A DNA stretch of 64,000 nt, taken from the NCBI GenBank assembly GCA_030491005.1, contig JAKZMJ010000027.1, positions 1 through 64,000 of the forward strand, written 5' to 3'. Shown piece after piece: positions 62,144 to 64,000 of this stretch. A program made the position numbers and the translations under genes. Positions within the stretch are counted from its first letter, which is position 1. The number at the start of each line of letters is the position of its first letter. This DNA comes from Sulfurospirillum sp. (GTDB lineage: Bacteria > Campylobacterota > Campylobacteria > Campylobacterales > Arcobacteraceae). A model generated the notes under the pieces. It saw only the letters and a program-made list of their open reading frames with translations. It searched no databases and was not told where the DNA came from.

Positions 62144-63025
62144 ATGTCAAAAAATAGAAAACTAATCTCATTCGACTGGGCAATAAAAAGAATCCTAAGA
62201 AGCAAAGCAAACTTTGAAATCTTAGAAGGTTTTTTATCAGAACTACTAAAAGAAGATATTACAATCATAGAGATACTAGAATCAGAATCAAACAAAGATA
62301 CAAAAGAAGATAAAAGCAATCAAGTAGATATAAAAGTAAAAAACTCAAATGATGAAATAGTTATAATAGAAATACAATACAGTAGAGAACTAGATTATCT
62401 ACAAAGAATGCTATATGCTACAAGTAAAGTAGTAATAGAACATATATCACAAGGCTATGCCTATTCTAAAATAAAAAAAGTAATATCTATAAATATACTA
62501 TACTTTGATTTTGGAGATGGAGATGATTATATTTATAAAGGTACTACAAACTTTGAAGGTATTCATACACATAATAAATTATACCTAAATGAAATACAAA
62601 AAGATTTATATAAAACAAATGAGATAAATAAAATTTATCCCGAATATTATCTCATCAAAGTTAAAAACTTTGATGATAATTCAAAAGATACATTAGATGA
62701 ATGGATAAACTTCTTAAAAAATGAAACTATCTCAGATAACCCAAAAGCAAAAGGTTTACTAAAAGCTAAAGAAACATTAGACTATCTAAATATGCCAGAT
62801 GATGAAAAAATTGATTACGAAAGAAGACAAGAAAATCTAAGAAGAGAAGCTAGTGTTTATGAGAGTACTTATATTGCTGGTGGGATTGAAGAAAAACTTA
62901 AAATAGCTCAATGTTTAATAGAACAAAAAGTAAGTAATGATATTATTAAATTAAGTACAGGATTAACTGATATGGAGTTGGCAAACCTAACAAATCGTTC
63001 AGACTGTGAAAATAGCCCCAAATAA
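62144..63025 (+). CDS. Rpn/PD-(D/E)XK nuclease-family (putative transposase-like) protein
   Basis: 293 residues from the ATG at 62144, preceded by AAAGG. The opening KLISFDWAIKRILRSKANFE, then QVDIKVKNSNDEIVIIEIQY (Asp, Glu-x-Gln) and YLQRMLYATSKVVIEHI, are those of the Rpn recombination-promoting nuclease group (PDDEXK_2). These proteins are scattered among genomes, cut DNA and are often linked with mobile elements. An in-frame ATG at 62051 exists, but it lies in the repeat. The C-terminal part (about 190-293) is helical. Confidence 0.8.
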   Translation: MSKNRKLISFDWAIKRILRSKANFEILEGFLSELLKEDITIIEILESESNKDTKEDKSNQVDIKVKNSNDEIVIIEIQYSRELDYLQRMLYATSKVVIEHISQGYAYSKIKKVISINILYFDFGDGDDYIYKGTTNFEGIHTHNKLYLNEIQKDLYKTNEINKIYPEYYLIKVKNFDDNSKDTLDEWINFLKNETISDNPKAKGLLKAKETLDYLNMPDDEKIDYERRQENLRREASVYESTYIAGGIEEKLKIAQCLIEQKVSNDIIKLSTGLTDMELANLTNRSDCENSPK

Positions 63026-63131
63026 GCCAATTAAAGTGAGAAGTAAGATTAAACTTTTGTTAAGGGTATTGTGTCCCTCAAGACTGCCGTTAGCAATACA
63101 CATTTAAGCTATCATTATAAAAAGGATATTA

Positions 63132-64000
63132 TTGAAGACAATTTTAAATATAAAATCAATCGAAGATATAAAAACGATACAAGAGGCGATATTAAATAAT
63201 AATGATTTTGAAATTGGCGATATTTTACCTATTAAATATACTATTAAACTTACAGGTGGAAGATTTGAAAATTATGATATTAACTACATCAATGCTGATG
63301 TAGCTAAAATTGTTTTAAGTGAACAACAGAACTATACCAAATTACTAAATGAATTAACCAATAAATTTGGTATTGAATTTAGTGAAGAGAATAAAATTTT
63401 AAAATTCAAATTACAAAAAGGTAGTTTAGAATTTGTTAACGAAGCTTTATCAATGTTGGAGGTAATAAAAGATATGGAAAGTCAAGATATTATGTATTTA
63501 TTTTTGGGAATAAGTTCAATGTGGTTCGGGCATTTATCTTATAGTAAATATCTAGAAAAAGAAATTAAAAAAATAGAAGCCTTAAAAGAAAAAACAAAAG
63601 ATGAAGAGACAAAAAATATAGTAACTCATACAATTGATGCACTTAAAGACATTGCATTAAATAAGCCAATGCAGGACTCAATAAATAACAGAACAAAAAC
63701 AATTTTATCTGTTTTAGAAAATGATGAAAAATTTACAGATGGAAATACTATATTAGATAATAGCAATATAAGTGACTATGAATATTTAAAACCTGAAATC
63801 GAAGATATAGAAGAAGAAATCACAGAAAATTATCAAGTCGAAAGTTATAATTTCTATAAAGAAGGTAAGCTTTTTAAATTAATGGGTATCAGACCATTGG
63901 CTAATTCTGAAGTACTAAGTGCTGAAACAAGAATTTTATTATTACAAGAAGCAGACAAAAAGAATACAGTAAAATTAAAAGTAAAAATTATCAAAGATGG
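63132..64000 (+). CDS. Unidentified protein, N-terminal part (runs off the window)
   Basis: An open frame of at least 289 codons starts at TTG 63132, six bases after AAAGG, and continues past the right edge. It begins LKTILNIKSIEDIKTIQEAI. It continues with a strand-rich region (YTIKLTGGRFENYDINYINA), a hydrophobic pair of helices near 115-135 (YLFLGISSMWFGHLSYSKYL), a charged helical stretch and an acidic segment (EIEDIEEEITE). I recognise no family. It may belong with the Rpn gene in a mobile or defence segment. An alternative start is possible further in. Confidence 0.6.
   Translation, partial: MKTILNIKSIEDIKTIQEAILNNNDFEIGDILPIKYTIKLTGGRFENYDINYINADVAKIVLSEQQNYTKLLNELTNKFGIEFSEENKILKFKLQKGSLEFVNEALSMLEVIKDMESQDIMYLFLGISSMWFGHLSYSKYLEKEIKKIEALKEKTKDEETKNIVTHTIDALKDIALNKPMQDSINNRTKTILSVLENDEKFTDGNTILDNSNISDYEYLKPEIEDIEEEITENYQVESYNFYKEGKLFKLMGIRPLANSEVLSAETRILLLQEADKKNTVKLKVKIIKD

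Overview
The window is AT-rich DNA (well under 35% GC by eye) from a Campylobacterota bacterium, most likely an Arcobacteraceae member. Support comes from gene content and order. rpmE-rsmI-rRNA methylase-periplasmic protein-aminotransferase-hom matches, from memory, the Campylobacter jejuni Cj0155c-Cj0149c block. rluD-FN3 lipoprotein-trmB-ftsE-ftsX-envC beside rodA matches Cj1280c-Cj1275c/Cj1282. mlaA-mlaC-RND matches Cj1371-Cj1373. A 2-methylcitrate operon fits Arcobacteraceae.

Layout. 1-314: the end of an unknown gene and degenerate DNA. 315-4020: an iron(III) ABC transporter (fbpA-fbpB-fbpC, reading leftward) behind a good Fur box; the fbpB 5' end looks frameshifted. 4289-5776: DEAD-box helicase. 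6022-12008: prpB-prpC-acnD-prpF for propionate oxidation, with a divergent regulator of unrecognised family (12188). 13572-16687: a chemoreceptor and an EamA transporter that appears to start at ATT. 16758-20636: a lipid-trafficking set MlaA, MlaC and an RND/MMPL permease. 20701-22518: UbiD decarboxylase.

22617-31533 is a lipopolysaccharide or surface-glycan cluster: glycosyltransferases, TupA-like ATP-grasp, O-antigen ligase and two YrbL-type small kinases. Its middle is scarred by mobile DNA. A glycosyltransferase 5' fragment is joined to a broken IS4-like transposase, which is itself split by a 1.23-kb IS630-type element inserted at TA. A full glycosyltransferase copy follows. 31611-38845 is the FtsEX-EnvC division module with trmB, a lipoprotein, rluD and divergent rodA. 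38846-47571 holds speB, miaA, rpmE, rsmI, an rRNA methylase, an aminotransferase and hom. Between the last two sits a foreign-looking two-gene unit (44505-46296): an AAA ATPase with an unusual Walker A and an overlapping small PD-(D/E)XK-like protein. This is the best candidate here for an undescribed, possibly anti-phage, system.

47608-57355 is mostly housekeeping: a MATE exporter with a third YrbL-like kinase, LysE and MarC membrane proteins, a polar amino-acid ABC transporter, a DnaQ-like exonuclease, trpF, rpe and a siroheme sulfite/nitrite reductase. Two identical tRNA-Asn genes follow, then a TerB-like protein, two small (possibly division-related) proteins, a pseudopilin and priA. The last 3 kb is accessory: an immunity-like protein, an insertion-sequence-like end, an Rpn-type nuclease and the start of an unrecognised gene running off the window. 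No rRNA operon, CRISPR array or prophage was seen.
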